64,000 nt of DNA from Sternotherus odoratus (Eukaryota > Chordata > Testudines > Kinosternidae). This document shows, one piece after another, positions 50,154 through 62,129 of the stretch (the first letter of the stretch is position 1; each line of letters opens with the position of its first letter). The position numbers and the translations under genes are program-made. Under the pieces are notes generated by a model. It saw only the letters and a list, made by a program, of their open reading frames with translations, was not told the origin of the DNA and made no database searches. The stretch lies in the NCBI GenBank assembly GCA_032164245.1, contig JAVMKO010000005.1, forward strand, positions 45,462,193-45,526,192. The letters run 5' to 3'.

Positions 50154-53100
50154 TAACCAGTGCTATCCCAATATCAGGGGAAAGGATTCTACTCCACATA
50201 TTTCTTGGTCCCCCAAAAGAATGGGAGATGAAGACTGATTCTTGATCTACATCAACTAAATGTATTTGTCTGAAAATCAAAATTCTGCATGGTCACACTG
50301 GTATCAATAATCCCCTCTCTGGAATAGGCACATGGTTTGTTGCTTTTAACATGTAAGATGCTTATGTTCACATCAACATTTATCTGTCCCATGGATGGTT
50401 CCTCATTTGGCAAGACCACTAACAACTCAGTCCTCCCATTCAGCTAGTTACAGCACCCAAGGTCTTTACAAAAGTCCTTTCAGTGGTGGTGGCTTGAATG
50501 AAAAGAAATGGCTTACTGTCTTTCCATATGACAATGACTGGCTCCTGACAGGCAGATCCAACAGAGAAGTCCAGTCAGTGATTCTGTTCCTATTCTGTCT
50601 ACTATCTTCCCAGGGAATCTGTGTCAACAACGAGAAGTCCACTTTAACACACACACACCCCACACACGAGGTCCATAGATTTCATAGGAGCAACCCTGCA
50701 TTCCACTACAGCAGGAGCCTATCTTTCCAAGATGAGATTGCATGCCATGAGTGACCTTGGACTACTATCAGGATTTGTCTTTCCCTCCTAGGGCACATGG
50801 CCCTACATATCACCATTTGCCAGGCTTTATCTCTATTGCCTGTTAACCTGGCTTCAGTCTGTCTACTCACCAGACAAAGAGAACCATCAATGCCAGAATA
50901 ACAATTCCAGCGATCGTTATGGCCTCTCTCGTTTGGTGGACATACCCAGAGGAAGTTTGGGTGGGACTTCCTTTCATCCTAACAATATCCAAGACAACTG
51001 TCGTCACAGATTCTCCCCTCTTAGGCTGAAGAGCCCTTTTCAACATTCACACTATATAATGCACCTGGACCCTTCAGGAGGTCAGCTTGCACATCAACTT
51101 ACCGGAATTAAGGTCAGTCTGTAAGGTCTGCAAACACTTTAATTCCGCTCATCCGATTCCAACACATCTAGGTAATGTCAAACATGTTGACTGTCTTCTC
51201 GATAAATAAGCACATGCGGAAAACATCCCTGTCCCTATGTGTAGAGACAATGGACCTCTGGATCTGGTGTAACAGAAATCACATAAGCCTATCTGCAGTA
51301 TACCTGCCAGGTGCACAGAACTCCCTAGCAGACAGTCTCAGCAGATATTTTTCAACAGACCATGAGATGGAGGTTCATGATTCCTTTCTGAACTAGATCC
51401 TCACCCAATGGGAAGCACCATCTTGGGATCACTTTGCCTCGCAAAGAAGTTCCCCTGTAGTGCTCCAGAAAAGCTCTGGGCTGCATCTCAGAGGGCAATG
51501 CTCGGCTGCTATTCTGGATGGAGCACCTCAGTTATGCCTTCCCTCTCATCGCACTAATACCAGAAGTTCTGCAAATGATCCATCACAACAGGGCTGCAGT
51601 CATCCTTATTTCGCCCAGCAGGCCGAAATAGTCCTGGGTCTTGGTCCTCTTGATGATTTCAACCTCTCTGCCCATTGACATCCAACTGTTTCTGGATCTG
51701 CTGACACAATACAAAAGTATAATCAATACCTCAGTCTAGGACCTCTGCAACTCAGGGCATGGTACTTGTATGGGCATCAGACATAGAGCACTATGTTCAG
51801 TGACAGTTCAATCCATTCTCAAACAAAACATGAAGGATTCTCTGGCCAAATGGAAACATTTCTCCTCTTGGTCACAACAATGCCAGTTATCTCCAGAGTC
51901 TGCTGGGATTCCTGTTATTCCAAAATACTTACTTACCCTTAAGACATCAGGCCTCTCTACTAGTTCCCTAAGGGTTCATCTTGCAGCAATCAGCACCTTT
52001 CATCCTCCTGTTGAGGACCATGCTATCTTTACTCATTGTATGACAATTAGATTCCCGAGAGACTAACTAGAACTTTCATACTACAGACGCCCCCCAACTT
52101 ACACAATCGTTCCGTTCTGGAAAGCCTTGCATAACTCGCATTTTGTGTAAGTCAGAAATGTATACCCATACATTATGCAAAAATTTCCACAACTAGAAAA
52201 TCAGGTTTTGGAACTTTTTCCGTAAGTGCGAATTTGCGTAAATCAGGTCTTGCATAACCCGGGGGGCGTCTGTAGTGGTGAAACCAACACCACAATGGGA
52301 TCTCTATCTCATCCTTTCAGTTTTCAGCAAACCTTCCTTAGAACCATTAGCTATGACTCATCTCTCGATGAAAATTGCCTTCCTGGTCTCCATCACATCA
52401 GCTAATGGGTGAGAAAGGTGGGGCATTCATGGCAGATATGCCATATACGGTCTTTCATAAAGAGAAGGTCTTTGCTTCCACCCAAAATTCATCCCTAAAG
52501 TAATTTTGGAGCTTCACATGAATCAGATCATCCACTTACAGGTGTTTTTCTTCATTCTGTAGACTTCTGACAGGCAGTGGCCTTTTATCTACAGAGAGCA
52601 AAAGCAATTAGAAAAATACCTAGATTTTTTTTATCAGCATAGCAGAGCGATAAAGGTGTCAAGCTCTGTCTGCACAGAGGCTCTCGGGCTGCATCATCCT
52701 TTGTTACCAACTAGCTCTCACTCTATCACCCACCCAAGGGTGAGCACGCATTCCAAAAGAGCGCAAGCAACTTCTGCAGTATTTATGAGCGACATACCCG
52801 TACTAGTTATATGTAAGGTGGCAACCTGGAGCTCCATACACACCTTTAGAAAACGTTATGCATTGGTCCAGACTTCTAATACATATACAGCTGTGCAGTC
52901 ATCAGTACTACAAATGCCCATAGCATCTACGTCCTTCTACTCCTCTCCTGTTCGACACTACAGCATACTAATCTCCGAAAGCTGGAATAGGGACCAGCCC
53001 TTGAAGAAGAAATGGAGGCTACTTTCTTGTAACTGGAGGTTCTTTGGTATGTGTGGTCCATATCTGTGATCTACTATTCACCTTCAGCCCCTCTGCTGCC

Positions 53101-53325
53101 GATTGTGACCAAATTCATGGTAAGAAAAGGAAGTGGAGAAACATCAGTCCACAACTCCCCTTAGTGCCCTTGGTTTGTAGCACCAGGAAAACAGCTGCAT
53201 ATGTATAGTCCAATGAACACTGCTTACTAAAAGTCTCTCGACTCCAGCGCATGGAGTGCACACACATATAGGGACCACATATCTTGAAAAACTTCCAGTT
53301 ACAGGTAAGTTACCTTCATTCTCCT
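50154..53325 (+). mobile_element. Old DIRS remnant (copy C), 5' truncated
   Basis: RT text starts near 50170 (GKGFYST then YFLVPQ), followed by the RT palm (about 50395-50754), an RNase H tail (LPGAQNSLADSLSRYF at about 51305-51352) and a recombinase. The recombinase N-part is at about 51800-52066 (GLSTSSLRVHLAAISTFHPP), and its C-part at 52740-52900 (THSKRAQATS, WSSIHTFRKRYALV) keeps H, R and Y. Many stops are present. The ends near 52990-53070 and 53270-53325 form the internal complementary region and the right end. A MITE splits the recombinase. Confidence 0.85.
52084..52272. mobile_element. TA-flanked MITE, 189 bp, inside DIRS remnant
   Basis: The ends CAGACGCCCCCCAACTTAC and the reverse complement of AACCCGGGGGGCGTCTG are flanked by TA. 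It interrupts the recombinase text of DIRS copy C. Confidence 0.85.
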
Positions 53326-54347
53326 TCTGTTGCCTTGTAGTGTTAAACTGAGAGGTGCTGATAACTGGATGTATCACAGATCTCCTTGAACAAGATGATT
53401 GTGCACTAGTCCTTGATGCTTTTGAATTCACGCTTCAGTTAACATAACTAAAGAAGTTATTTACGAGCTCTCACTGAAGACAAAAGGAGATTTGGACTTA
53501 GTAACTGGAAATCAGCTACAACCCCAGAACATCTGATCCATCCAACCCTCCCTCTCCCTGTCCACTGACTGCCCTCACCCCTCTCCACACCTCTGCCACC
53601 CCCCTACCCCAGAACTCCAGACTCATCCAACCCTCCCCTTGCTCCCTGACTGCTCCCGGGATTCCCCATACCATGCTGCTCAGAAGAGCCATTGGCTATA
53701 TATGGAGCCAAACATGCTGCCAAGTGCACAGTCCCTCCCCCACAGCGTGCTGCTGATGTGCTGAGGCTCCTGGGGAGGAGTAGGAGCAAGGGAGGGGCTC
53801 TGGCTGCTGAAGGCCCCAATGCGAGTGGCTCAATCCGCTGTTCCACACTCTGCATGGGGGTGAGGGAAAGAGACGGGGGAAAATTCCAGACCTTTTTACC
53901 AATTCCTCCTGGACGGCTATTTAAAGACGAAAAAGCCAGACATGTCTGGGAAAATATGGACAGATGGTAACCTAGATGATATCATACCAAGCAGCCATAA
54001 TTCTGCATTAATATATTTTGCCATTGAATGTAAATATTTGTCCTGGTGGGTCTTATGCCAGGCCTTGCTCCCATCTTATGTAGTTGTTTAGATGTTAAAC
54101 AGATTATAAACACTGCCGACTTTCAGCTGTGTTAACATCTATCCGTACCTAGCACTCAGACCTGCACTGGATGAATTGCAGTGGATCAATGCACCTAAGT
54201 GACTACCCCACTGCTGTTGAATGAAAAAATGGTTTGTCCAACCCTGCTGGCCTCTTGAGTTTTCAGACTACCCAGGGGATAAACACCCCAACCAGATGCG
54301 CAAACACCCATCAGTCTTTAATGGGCTCTTGGTTTTTTCTTCTCCAG
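53326..54347. other. Intron, nothing clearly recognised
   Basis: A GC-rich stretch at about 53510-53900 may be a MITE core, but its ends are not visible. Confidence 0.4.
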
Positions 54348-54441
54348 GCAGACATTTCCGGTTTTCTTCCAAGTGATGATGGCTCAGCTGGAGAATTCAG
54401 TGAGAAGCATTCCTGCTGGGAAGCCATCGGACTCAAGTGAG
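54348..54441 (+). CDS. FANCD2: FANCD2 exon 17 of window
   Basis: This exon is 94 nt. It completes an Arg codon and ends in phase 0. The acceptor is TTTTTTCTTCTCCAG and the donor GTAGGC. It encodes QTFPVFFQVMMAQLENSVRS then IPAGKPSDSSE, matching human [20 protein letters not shown]. The tail is variable. Confidence 0.92.
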
Positions 54442-54654
54442 GTAGGCCAGCAAATCCATCTGAGATCTCCAGCAGTGATTTATAACACCCAAGCCAGGAA
54501 ACTGCAGGAAAATGCTACAGTAGTAGTGGGGTAATAATGATGTCTTTGCAGGCAGCCAAAACAGACACAGAAAATAACCTTTTGAGTATGGCAGTCTGTA
54601 TTAGCTAGCTGACACCCTGGCCAAATTTCCCATTAACCCAGCAACAAAGAATGT

Positions 54655-55325
54655 AGACTATATTTACAGGGTGGAGGGCTATATACTGGGAAGCAGTGAC
54701 TCTGAAAAGGATTTAGGGATTGTGGTGGATAATCAGTTGAATATGAGGGCCACTGTGAGCTAATGTGATCCTAGGATGCAGAAATAAGGGAATCATGAGT
54801 AGGAGAAGAGAAGTTATTTTACCTTTCTCTTTGGTATTGGTGCAAACCACTGCTGGAATAATGCATCCAGTTTTGGTACCCACAGTTCAGTGTTGTTGAT
54901 AAATTAGAGAGGGTTCAGAGAAGAGCCACAAGAATGAGTAAAGGGTTAGAAAACCTTTCTTATAGTGATGAGCTCAATATATTTAGTGTAACAAAGAGAA
55001 GGCTAAGGTGTGACTGCATTACAGTTCATAAGTATGTACATGAGAAAAAATATTTAATAATGGGCTCTTCAGTCAGTGTAAAAAATAAATAAATAAAGGT
55101 ATAACAATCCAATGGCTGGAAGCTGTAACTAGACAAATTCAGATTTGATATAAGGCATACATTTTTGAGATTTAACATGGAATTTGTATAACAATTTTTA
55201 AATCTAGAATGACTGTTTTTCTGAAATCTCTAGGAATTATTTTGGAGCAGTTCTCTGGCCTGTGTTATACAGGAGGTCAGACTGGATAATAACAGTGTCC
55301 CTTCTGGCCTTGGAATCTTTGAAAA
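54655..55325 (+). mobile_element. CR1/L3-type LINE fragment, plus strand
   Basis: The translation gives parts of the RT C-terminus (ILGCRNKGI, then MSRRREVILPF). The 3' part has GGAGCAGTTCTCTGGCCTGT, GGTCAGACTGGATAAT and CCCTTCTGGCCTTGGAATC. Many stops are present. An old copy. Confidence 0.7.
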
Positions 55326-55436
55326 CATGCATTGCCAGAAAACAGGACTAAATGTAATAAAATTAAGTGGAATGGATAGGTCTTGCACCCACCTACAAGT
55401 AAGAAGGAATTTTTCAATAGGGAGCATCTGTTAGCT

Positions 55437-55616
55437 CAGGCCTGCACAACATGCGGCCCGCATCGGCTCACTGTGCGGCCTGTGGGGGGTGAGTTAGGGG
55501 TGGGGCAAGCCAAGCGGAGGGGTAGGGGGAAGTGGAGAGGGGTAGGGCTTTTTGGCCCGCAGCTGGGTTTTTTGCAGTAATATGGCCGTCACTGCTTTCC
55601 AAGTTGTGCAGACCTG
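55437..55616. mobile_element. hAT MITE, about 180 bp
   Basis: The ends CAGGCCTGCACAAC and the reverse complement of GTTGTGCAGACCTG. The core has GCGGCCCGC text typical of a common reptile family. No clear 8 bp duplication. Confidence 0.7.
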
Positions 55617-56170
55617 AAGTAGGTGGATTGTACATGATTAATTCCCAGTGATTTTATGGGGATGGGCATTGACAGAGCTTGCTTCTTTCCAGACATTGTC
55701 TTCTGTGTTGTCATGGGCAACAAACTTATCTAGCAGTTTTAGCAAATGACGTGATAGAGGGTTGTGTTTTGTGGCTGGATGGCCTCGTGGCTGAATGTGA
55801 CTGTGGACTGTGCTGTGAGCAGGAAAGTGGTTTCTCACCGCTGTTTCCAGGGTGAATGGAAGATACATTTATCAGGTGAAGAGCGTATAAATCTGGCAGG
55901 TGAGGAAAGCTGGAATTGCTACTGAATGATTTTTAATTTCTCGGGTAAATGTTTGTGGAGCCTTTTAAGATGTAGGATCTCAAGCACTGTGTTTCTGTAA
56001 GAACATGTCCCTTCCCCTTTGCACAGCAGTGATGCCTTAGGCTCTGGCAGGATCTGGGCTCTTTACCCTCTGTTTGCAGGCACGGTGGGTACTGTAGTAG
56101 CACCCAGTAATATGAAGAGAAATGCAATGGCTCTGTGTGGGGCCTGGATTACTGTGTTGTCACTCCCCAG
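55617..56170. other. Intron, nothing recognised
   Basis: No repeat or coding similarity seen. Confidence 0.5.
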
Positions 56171-56242
56171 GTTCAGCTAGAGAAGCTGCTGCACTGGAAT
56201 ATGGCTGTGCGGGATTTCCATATCCTTGTTAACTTGGTCAAG
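56171..56242 (+). CDS. FANCD2: FANCD2 exon 18 of window (last visible)
   Basis: This exon is 72 nt (24 codons), phase 0 at both ends. The acceptor is TGTCACTCCCCAG and the donor GTGAGC. It encodes [20 protein letters not shown], nearly identical to human [20 protein letters not shown]. The following exon (with the human GRLFVEAFLKQC stretch) was searched for up to 64000 and not found. Confidence 0.96.
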
Positions 56243-56499
56243 GTGAGCACATTCATCTTTCCTTCCTTTCACCTTCCCAGCAGAGTCCCACCTGCCTTAG
56301 CATGCAAGGAAAACAATGTGACTTACACTATGTTGGAGAAATGGTCTGTGATCGTGTAATCAGAGCCAACTGCAGTGTGTACTCATGGGGTGGCACATTC
56401 AGCCTTCACTTTGGCACGTCCTCACTTTTGTAGCCTTAGCATTTTAGTAGCATAGTTTTTTGTATTGACAAATAATACAGACAAAGGCAGGAGGAAGCT

Positions 56500-56720
56500 G
56501 AGAGGCCCTGGAGAAGGACAGGAACACAGGAATTATCCAACTGTATCAGACTCTTCATCCAGTCAGTGCAGTCTCCTATCTCGGACAGAGGCCAGTGCCA
56601 GCTGCTTCAGAGGCAGATCCAGAAACCTGCAGTAGGCAATTCTAGGATAACGTGACCCCAGGGACACTTCCTGCTAATTGTCACAGTTCAGGAGAACGGC
56701 ATCTGTATTCCTCCTCTGTG
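56500..56720 (-). mobile_element. CR1 LINE 3' end, minus strand
   Basis: Text such as GACTCTTCATCCAGTCAGTG, CAGAGGCCAGTGCCAGCTGC and GGATAACGTGACCCC is a diverged reverse complement of the CR1 3' end. Confidence 0.6.
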
Positions 56721-56911
56721 GTCCAGCAGAGCAACCATTTTTAGGCTCCTGAACTGTAACTTTTCTCAGGCTGAGACCCACATCTCTCTCCATCCTGACG
56801 GTGGCTTTTCAGGCTGCACAGATCCCTGCCTACACTGTGAATTCCCCAGCAAGCCAGACTGCTGAAACTGGACAGCGACTGCACTTCGCTTTCTCCTCAG
56901 AAGCTATAAAC

Positions 56912-57517
56912 CAGGATTGGGCAAACTTTTTGGCCTGAGGGCCATATGTGGGTGGGGAAATTGCAGGCAGGGCCATGAATGTAGGGTTGGGGTAAGGGGT
57001 GGGGGTGTGATGTGCAGGAAGGGGCTCAGGGTAGGGGTTTAGGGTGCAGGAGGGGTGCAGGCTCCGGCCCGGCGTCACTTACCTTGAGCGGCTCTGGGGT
57101 AGCAGCAGTGCACAGCAGGTCTAAGGCAGGCTTCCTGTCTGCCCTGATCCCGTGCTGCTCCCCTCCCGGAAGTGGCCGGCACTACATACCTGGGCCCCTG
57201 GGGGGGAAGAGGGCTTTGCGCACTGCCCTTGCCTGCAGGTATCTCCCCGAAGCTCCCATTGGCGACAATTCCCCGTTCCTGGCCAATGGGAGCTTGTGGG
57301 GGGCAGTGCCTGCAGACAAGGGCAGTAAGAGGAGCCCTCTTCCTCCCACCACTCTCCTCAGGGGCTTCAGGGATGTGGTGCCGGTTGCTTCCAGGAGTGG
57401 CGTGGGGCCAGGGCAGGCAGGTTCCCTACTTTACCTTCACGGCGCCATGAGCATGACAGTCCCGCAAAGCTCTGATGGTCTGGATTCAGCCCCTGGGTCA
57501 TAGTTTGCCTACCCCTG
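56912..57517. mobile_element. hAT MITE, 606 bp, with perfect 8 bp duplication
   Basis: The ends CAGGATTGGGCAAACTTTTT and the reverse complement of GTCATAGTTTGCCTACCCCTG (first 20 bases) are flanked by CTATAAAC at 56904-56911 and 57518-57525. The GC-rich core gives a spurious 163-codon frame. Confidence 0.9.
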
Positions 57518-57599
57518 CTATAAACAGTGTAATTGCCTGCAGTTATAAGTTGCCATCCAGTTCTTTCTAAACAAGCAAATTTAATCTTAAAGTGAAAGC

Positions 57600-58470
57600 A
57601 TTAGAGAGAAAACAAAATCCTTCCAACGCTTCTGTGACACTTTGTTAGGGTGTCCACTGTGTAGATCACCGTGCTAGCCCTCTGCTTCAGCGAGAGACAG
57701 ACTTCCTGGTGTTAAAACAGTGCGCAGGTTCACCACCTGGATAAACTCACGACTGTGCCAGCCCTCACTTTGCCTTACACTAACACTTTGTGTACCCCAG
57801 TCCCCAAACTCCTGAGAAGCATCCCTCTGTGGTATCCAACCCCAGTCACTGGACACTCACAGTATTTACCAGAAAGAAAGCCAGGAATACTTGTAGCACC
57901 TTAGAGACTAACTAGTTTATTTCAGCATAAGCTTTCGTGAGCTATAGCTCACTTTATCTCCAAAAAAACAGTGAACACACAGCTAGAAGGTTATAGTTCA
58001 GGATCAGGTCCTTTATAGCAACACAGCACTGTAATCAATTTATGGTGAAAACAAATGTAAATGTATTAATAAAGAGCAGATTAAAGTAAGAATTGAGTAA
58101 GAATAATGGAAATAGACATGGTAATAAATAAAATAAGAGAATTACATGCTTTCTGGAGACTAAAACTTAAGTTACAATCTTGACTAAAACATTTTCTCAC
58201 CCACAAAGTCTTTCTACAGACTGGTTTTCAGTCAGTCCACGAATCCATTCCTTCATGAATCATCCCACTCCTAAAAGGGTGGTCCACAGTGAAATGGATG
58301 GCAGGGTCTTGTCTTTGCACCCCGTTATAGTCCAGTAGACTTTTGAAAGGCATTCATGTAGTTTGTTCTTCAGTGTGATGGCGCCATCTTGAGTTCATAT
58401 CCCCCACAACCTGTTTTTTCTATTGACTTTACATGAGACTGTAGCTTCCATTGTTTTTGCACACAATGCT
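57600..58470 (-). repeat. Dispersed repeat, perhaps an antisense LTR, copy 2
   Basis: Diverged relative of 48430-49011 (GTTCAGGATCAGGTCC, CACAGCACTGTAATCAATTT, AGAGCAGATTAAAG). At about 57883-57965 it is interrupted by an antisense copy of the repeat found at 10810-10895. Confidence 0.5.
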
Positions 58471-58478
58471 TAATTTTA

Positions 58479-61400
58479 GGGCTGTCGATTAATCAGTTAA
58501 CTAAAAAAAAAAATTAATCGCAATTAATTGCACTAATAGCATACCAGTTGAAATTTATTAAATATTTTGAATGTTTTTCTACATTTTTATATATATTGTA
58601 TTCTGTTTTGTAATTGAAATCAAAATGTATATTATTTTTATTACAAATATTTGCACTGTAAAAGATAAACAAAAGAAATAGTATTTTTCAATTCACCTCA
58701 TTCAAGTACTGTAGGGCTATCTCTTTGTCGTGAAAGTGCAACTTACAAATGTAGATTTATTTATTTTTGGTTACCTCACCCTGATCACACCTTGATCAAT
58801 AGGTCCTTCCGCCTTCATATAGATTGCACTGATCACAACACGTCTTCCATTCTTCTAGTATCCTGGCCCCTTCTCCATGTGCGACCATGTCTTTTCACGA
58901 TAAAAACTTCCCATCTCTTTGGAGGTTGGCTGAGTGGTCATTTTAGTTCCCGTGGATACCACTCGGTGACAGCTGCAGTCCATCGATTGTCAGTGAACCT
59001 CATTATTTGCCTGTCCCATCACATTTTACTATGCCTGTGCTCTACTCTGCTGTCTGATCAATTCATTGGGGATGTAGTCATGGATTGAAATTCCCAGAAT
59101 TCTTTCCATCACCTTCTCTGTGACAGATAGTTGCTGCTCCACTCTCTTCGGCAGTGCCCATGTTTCGCTGTCATACAGCATTGCTGGCAGTACTGTTGAG
59201 CTGAAGAGGCTGGTGCATGTTGCCTTGTTGGTTTTCCCTTGGAGGACATCCTTGATAGAGTTGAATGTTCACCAGTCTGCTTTCTTTCTTCGCGAGAGTT
59301 CACTTTCCTGATCGTGGTGCATGTTAATTTCTTGGCCAAAATAGACATATTGCTCAACTTCTATTTGTTCTCCCTTGATTGTTATTTGGGCTTTTGGCAA
59401 AGTATCAGACCACATAAATTTCATTTTGGAGTGGTTCATTTTCAGTCCGACTTGGCTGCTTTTTGTGTTGAGTTCTTGCAGCATTTTCCGTAGTTTGACA
59501 GTATTTTTGGCAATCAACACAATATTGTCCACAAATCTGAGATGGTTTAACTACTCTCCATTAATGTTGATTCCACCCTTCCAACTCCTCCGCCTCATTA
59601 CCATTTTGAGGGAGGCTGTGAAGAGTTTTGATGAAACTGTGACTCCTTGTTTCACACATTTCTTAACTGGGATGCAAAGGGGGGGTATTAAATAAAGTTA
59701 TATCTGTGGTGCAGTCAGAATTTGCTCCCTTTAATAGTTTGGTATTTTGTGTTTTTTCCCTGCTCTGCAAGAGCTTTCAACTGCATTGATCTCTATGCTG
59801 TCGAAAGATTTTTCATAGTCAATGAAGGCAATACATAAAAGGAATTTATATTCCCTTGAATGTTCCAATGTCTGGTTTACCGTGAAAATATGGTCCATTG
59901 TGCTGAAATTCCTTCGAAAGCCTGCCTGCTTTCTTGGCTGCTGCTTGTCCAGACTCAGTGAGAGTTGGTTTGTTATTATTTTGGTGAACTGCTTGTAGAC
60001 ATGTGAGAGCAGGCATATTGGACAATAGTTCTTTAGATCTTCACGATCGCCCTTCTTGTACAGCAAAATGGTGTTGGACTCCTCCCAGCCAGATGGTATC
60101 TTCTGCATTTCCAAGTAATATCTAAACCTCTGAGCAGGGGTTTCCCAGAGATCTTGGCCTCCAGCTCTTATCATTTCAATTGTCAGTCCATCTTTACCTT
60201 GGGGCTTTTCCTTCCTTTATTTGGTGAACTGCATGTTGAACTTCTCTGACAAGGACTGGGAATAAATGCTTTTTGTCTGTTGCAGTGTTGGTACTGGGAC
60301 ATTTATCTGAGATGCAAATGGTAGGTGTAGAAATTTTGCAGACTGCTTCCATTCCTGTTCTCTCAATTACTGGTTTTCCATTATGTTCTTCAGCGCCACT
60401 ATTGTTGACCTGTACAGTGTCAATTCCCTTTTGCATTTTTTTAGGCTTCTGTGATCTTCAGCCGCCTTTAAGGGCCTTTCATTTTGGTACTTCTTGAAGT
60501 CCTCCCTTAGTCGTCTTCTTAACTTGCACAGGAGGGAGGACTCAAGTTTCTCACCATCATTTCGCTTCATATTCCTCCACATTTCTAGCAAGTTCCACCT
60601 TTCCTCTGAGATTCTTCCCTTTGTCCTTTTTGGTCTTTCTTGGCTAATTTCATGCATTACCTCAATTTATCCGTGAGTGTTTATAATCCTCATCGCAGTT
60701 TTCTATAAGACTCCAGTCTTCCTTGGAAATGTTCACTTTTAAGATTGCATCATTGAATATTTTTTGCTGCTGTCTCTAATTTGCCATCTGTAGTGCTCTC
60801 TTCTCCACCTTTTTGTTAAAGTTGAGATGTGTTCTGAGCAAGCAATGGTCACTACGGGTATTAAATGAGGGTGGTACTGAGATGTCTTGTACAATGCACC
60901 TCTTATCGATCAGAATATAGTAAATCTCATTCTTGTTCTTTGCATTGGGTGCAATCCATGTCCACTTCCTCTTGACTGCCTCTTGAACCAGGTGTTACCA
61001 ATGAACATTTCTTTTGTCTTCCCCAGAGTTGCCAGTCGCTTTCTTTGTGGATTCCTTTCGCCAATGCCATACTTTCCAATGAACTTCGCATTCGTAAATC
61101 TGGATTTTTGAGCCAGGGTTTCCTCGAGCTCCTGATAGAATTATTCCATATTGTCATCTTCACTTGCGCTTGTGGGAGCATAGATCTGAATAATCTTGAG
61201 GGTGTGGTTCTTGTTCAGTTGTAGGTGTAGCATTCTGTTGCATGATGATTTGAACTTGCAGAAGATGATTTTTGAAGACCATTCCTCACTGATGATGAAG
61301 CTGCTGTTCTCGAACCTTCTCCTTTTCCAAATAGGATAGTACTTCCATATCTCCACTTCATTTCTATCTCCTTTCTATATCGTGTTTCGCAGAGACCAAG

Positions 61401-62110
61401 GATGTCACAGGCTGTCTTTGCCTTCTCCTCCATTACATGGTTGATCAAATTGTCTCTCATCAGTGTACTGCAGTTATAGGTTCACACTGAGAGGGCAGTC
61501 CTTTTTCTGGCTCCTGATATTCTTATCTGCCCCTCATTGACTGAATTCCCCACTACCGTCATAGAAAGGATTGAGGAGCACACAAGGAGTTGGGGCCCAT
61601 TTATTCCTGTTGTTTTATCCATTTCTTCATCTACCCACTGGCTATGCTGTCAGTGGCACATTTACCTCCTCAACTTAGCTAACACACAACCTTGAGAAGG
61701 AAGAGAGCTGTCCTCTCCCGGGGTTGGTAGTCTGGCACCTTAATAGTATGGTTGAACCCACTGCAGAATACACTCCGCTATTCTCGGTGTCAGACAGGCC
61801 AGGGTCACTGCTGCGCCGCTTTGAGGCATTGAGGTAGGATTTTGAAGCACTAAAAAAAAAGGATAAAATTTCAGAGTCTACAAGTCTACTCAGACCTACT
61901 TCTTGTTCAGCCAATTGCTAAGACAAAATAAGTTTGTTTACATTTACAGGAGATAATGCTGCCATTTTCTTATTTACTGAAAGTGAGAACAGATGTTCAC
62001 ATGGCACTTCGGTAGCTGGCATTGCACGGTATTTACCAGACAGATATGCTAAACATTCATATGCCCCTTTATACTTCAGCCACGATTCCAGAGCATATGT
62101 TTCCATGCTG
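58479..62110 (-). mobile_element. hAT transposon 3' part, split by an RTE-type LINE
   Basis: 58479-58775 equals the terminal AT-rich part of the element at 8754-9290. 61850-62110 continues it and encodes on the minus strand the transposase C-terminus (AMPATEVPCEHLFSLSVNKK then LSPVNVNKL, 61918-62106). The 3.07 kb between is the LINE insertion. The hAT frame is broken and the N-part is missing. Confidence 0.78.
58776..61850 (-). mobile_element. RTE-clade LINE (minus strand), inactive
   Basis: Read on the minus strand from 61850: an endonuclease domain (CDILGLCETR near 61400, IIQIYAPTSASEDDNME near 61160), then reverse transcriptase (YKKGDREDLKNYCPICLLSH, QAGFRRNFSTMDHIFTVNQT and CIAFIDYEKSFDSIE, 59731-60174). 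The RT active site reads FVDN near 59530 instead of the expected F-x-DD, and the tail has LIAKNTVKLRKMLQELN. Several stops and frame changes are present. The clade is inferred from these motifs. Confidence 0.8.
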
Positions 62111-62129
62111 ATGACACACTTTTTTTAAA

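Larger units (their letters stand above)
1851..56242 (+). other. FANCD2: FANCD2 gene, internal part (18 exons, 5' and 3' ends outside window)
   Basis: FANCD2 pairs with FANCI to form the ID2 clamp, which is monoubiquitinated and locked on DNA during interstrand crosslink repair in the nucleus. Eighteen exons in order match the middle and C-terminal helical-repeat part of vertebrate FANCD2. They lie downstream of the region holding the ubiquitinated lysine (K561 in human), so that site is not in the window. The exons sum to 2037 nt and their phases agree throughout. All introns are GT-AG except the donor of the ninth exon. The start codon, the earlier exons and the last exons (after LVNLVK) are missing because the window ends. 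Introns range from 98 nt to 13.6 kb and are largely filled with transposons. Confidence 0.95.

Noticed and set aside
57012..57503. 163-codon frame
   Set aside because: It lies inside a hAT MITE with a perfect 8 bp duplication.
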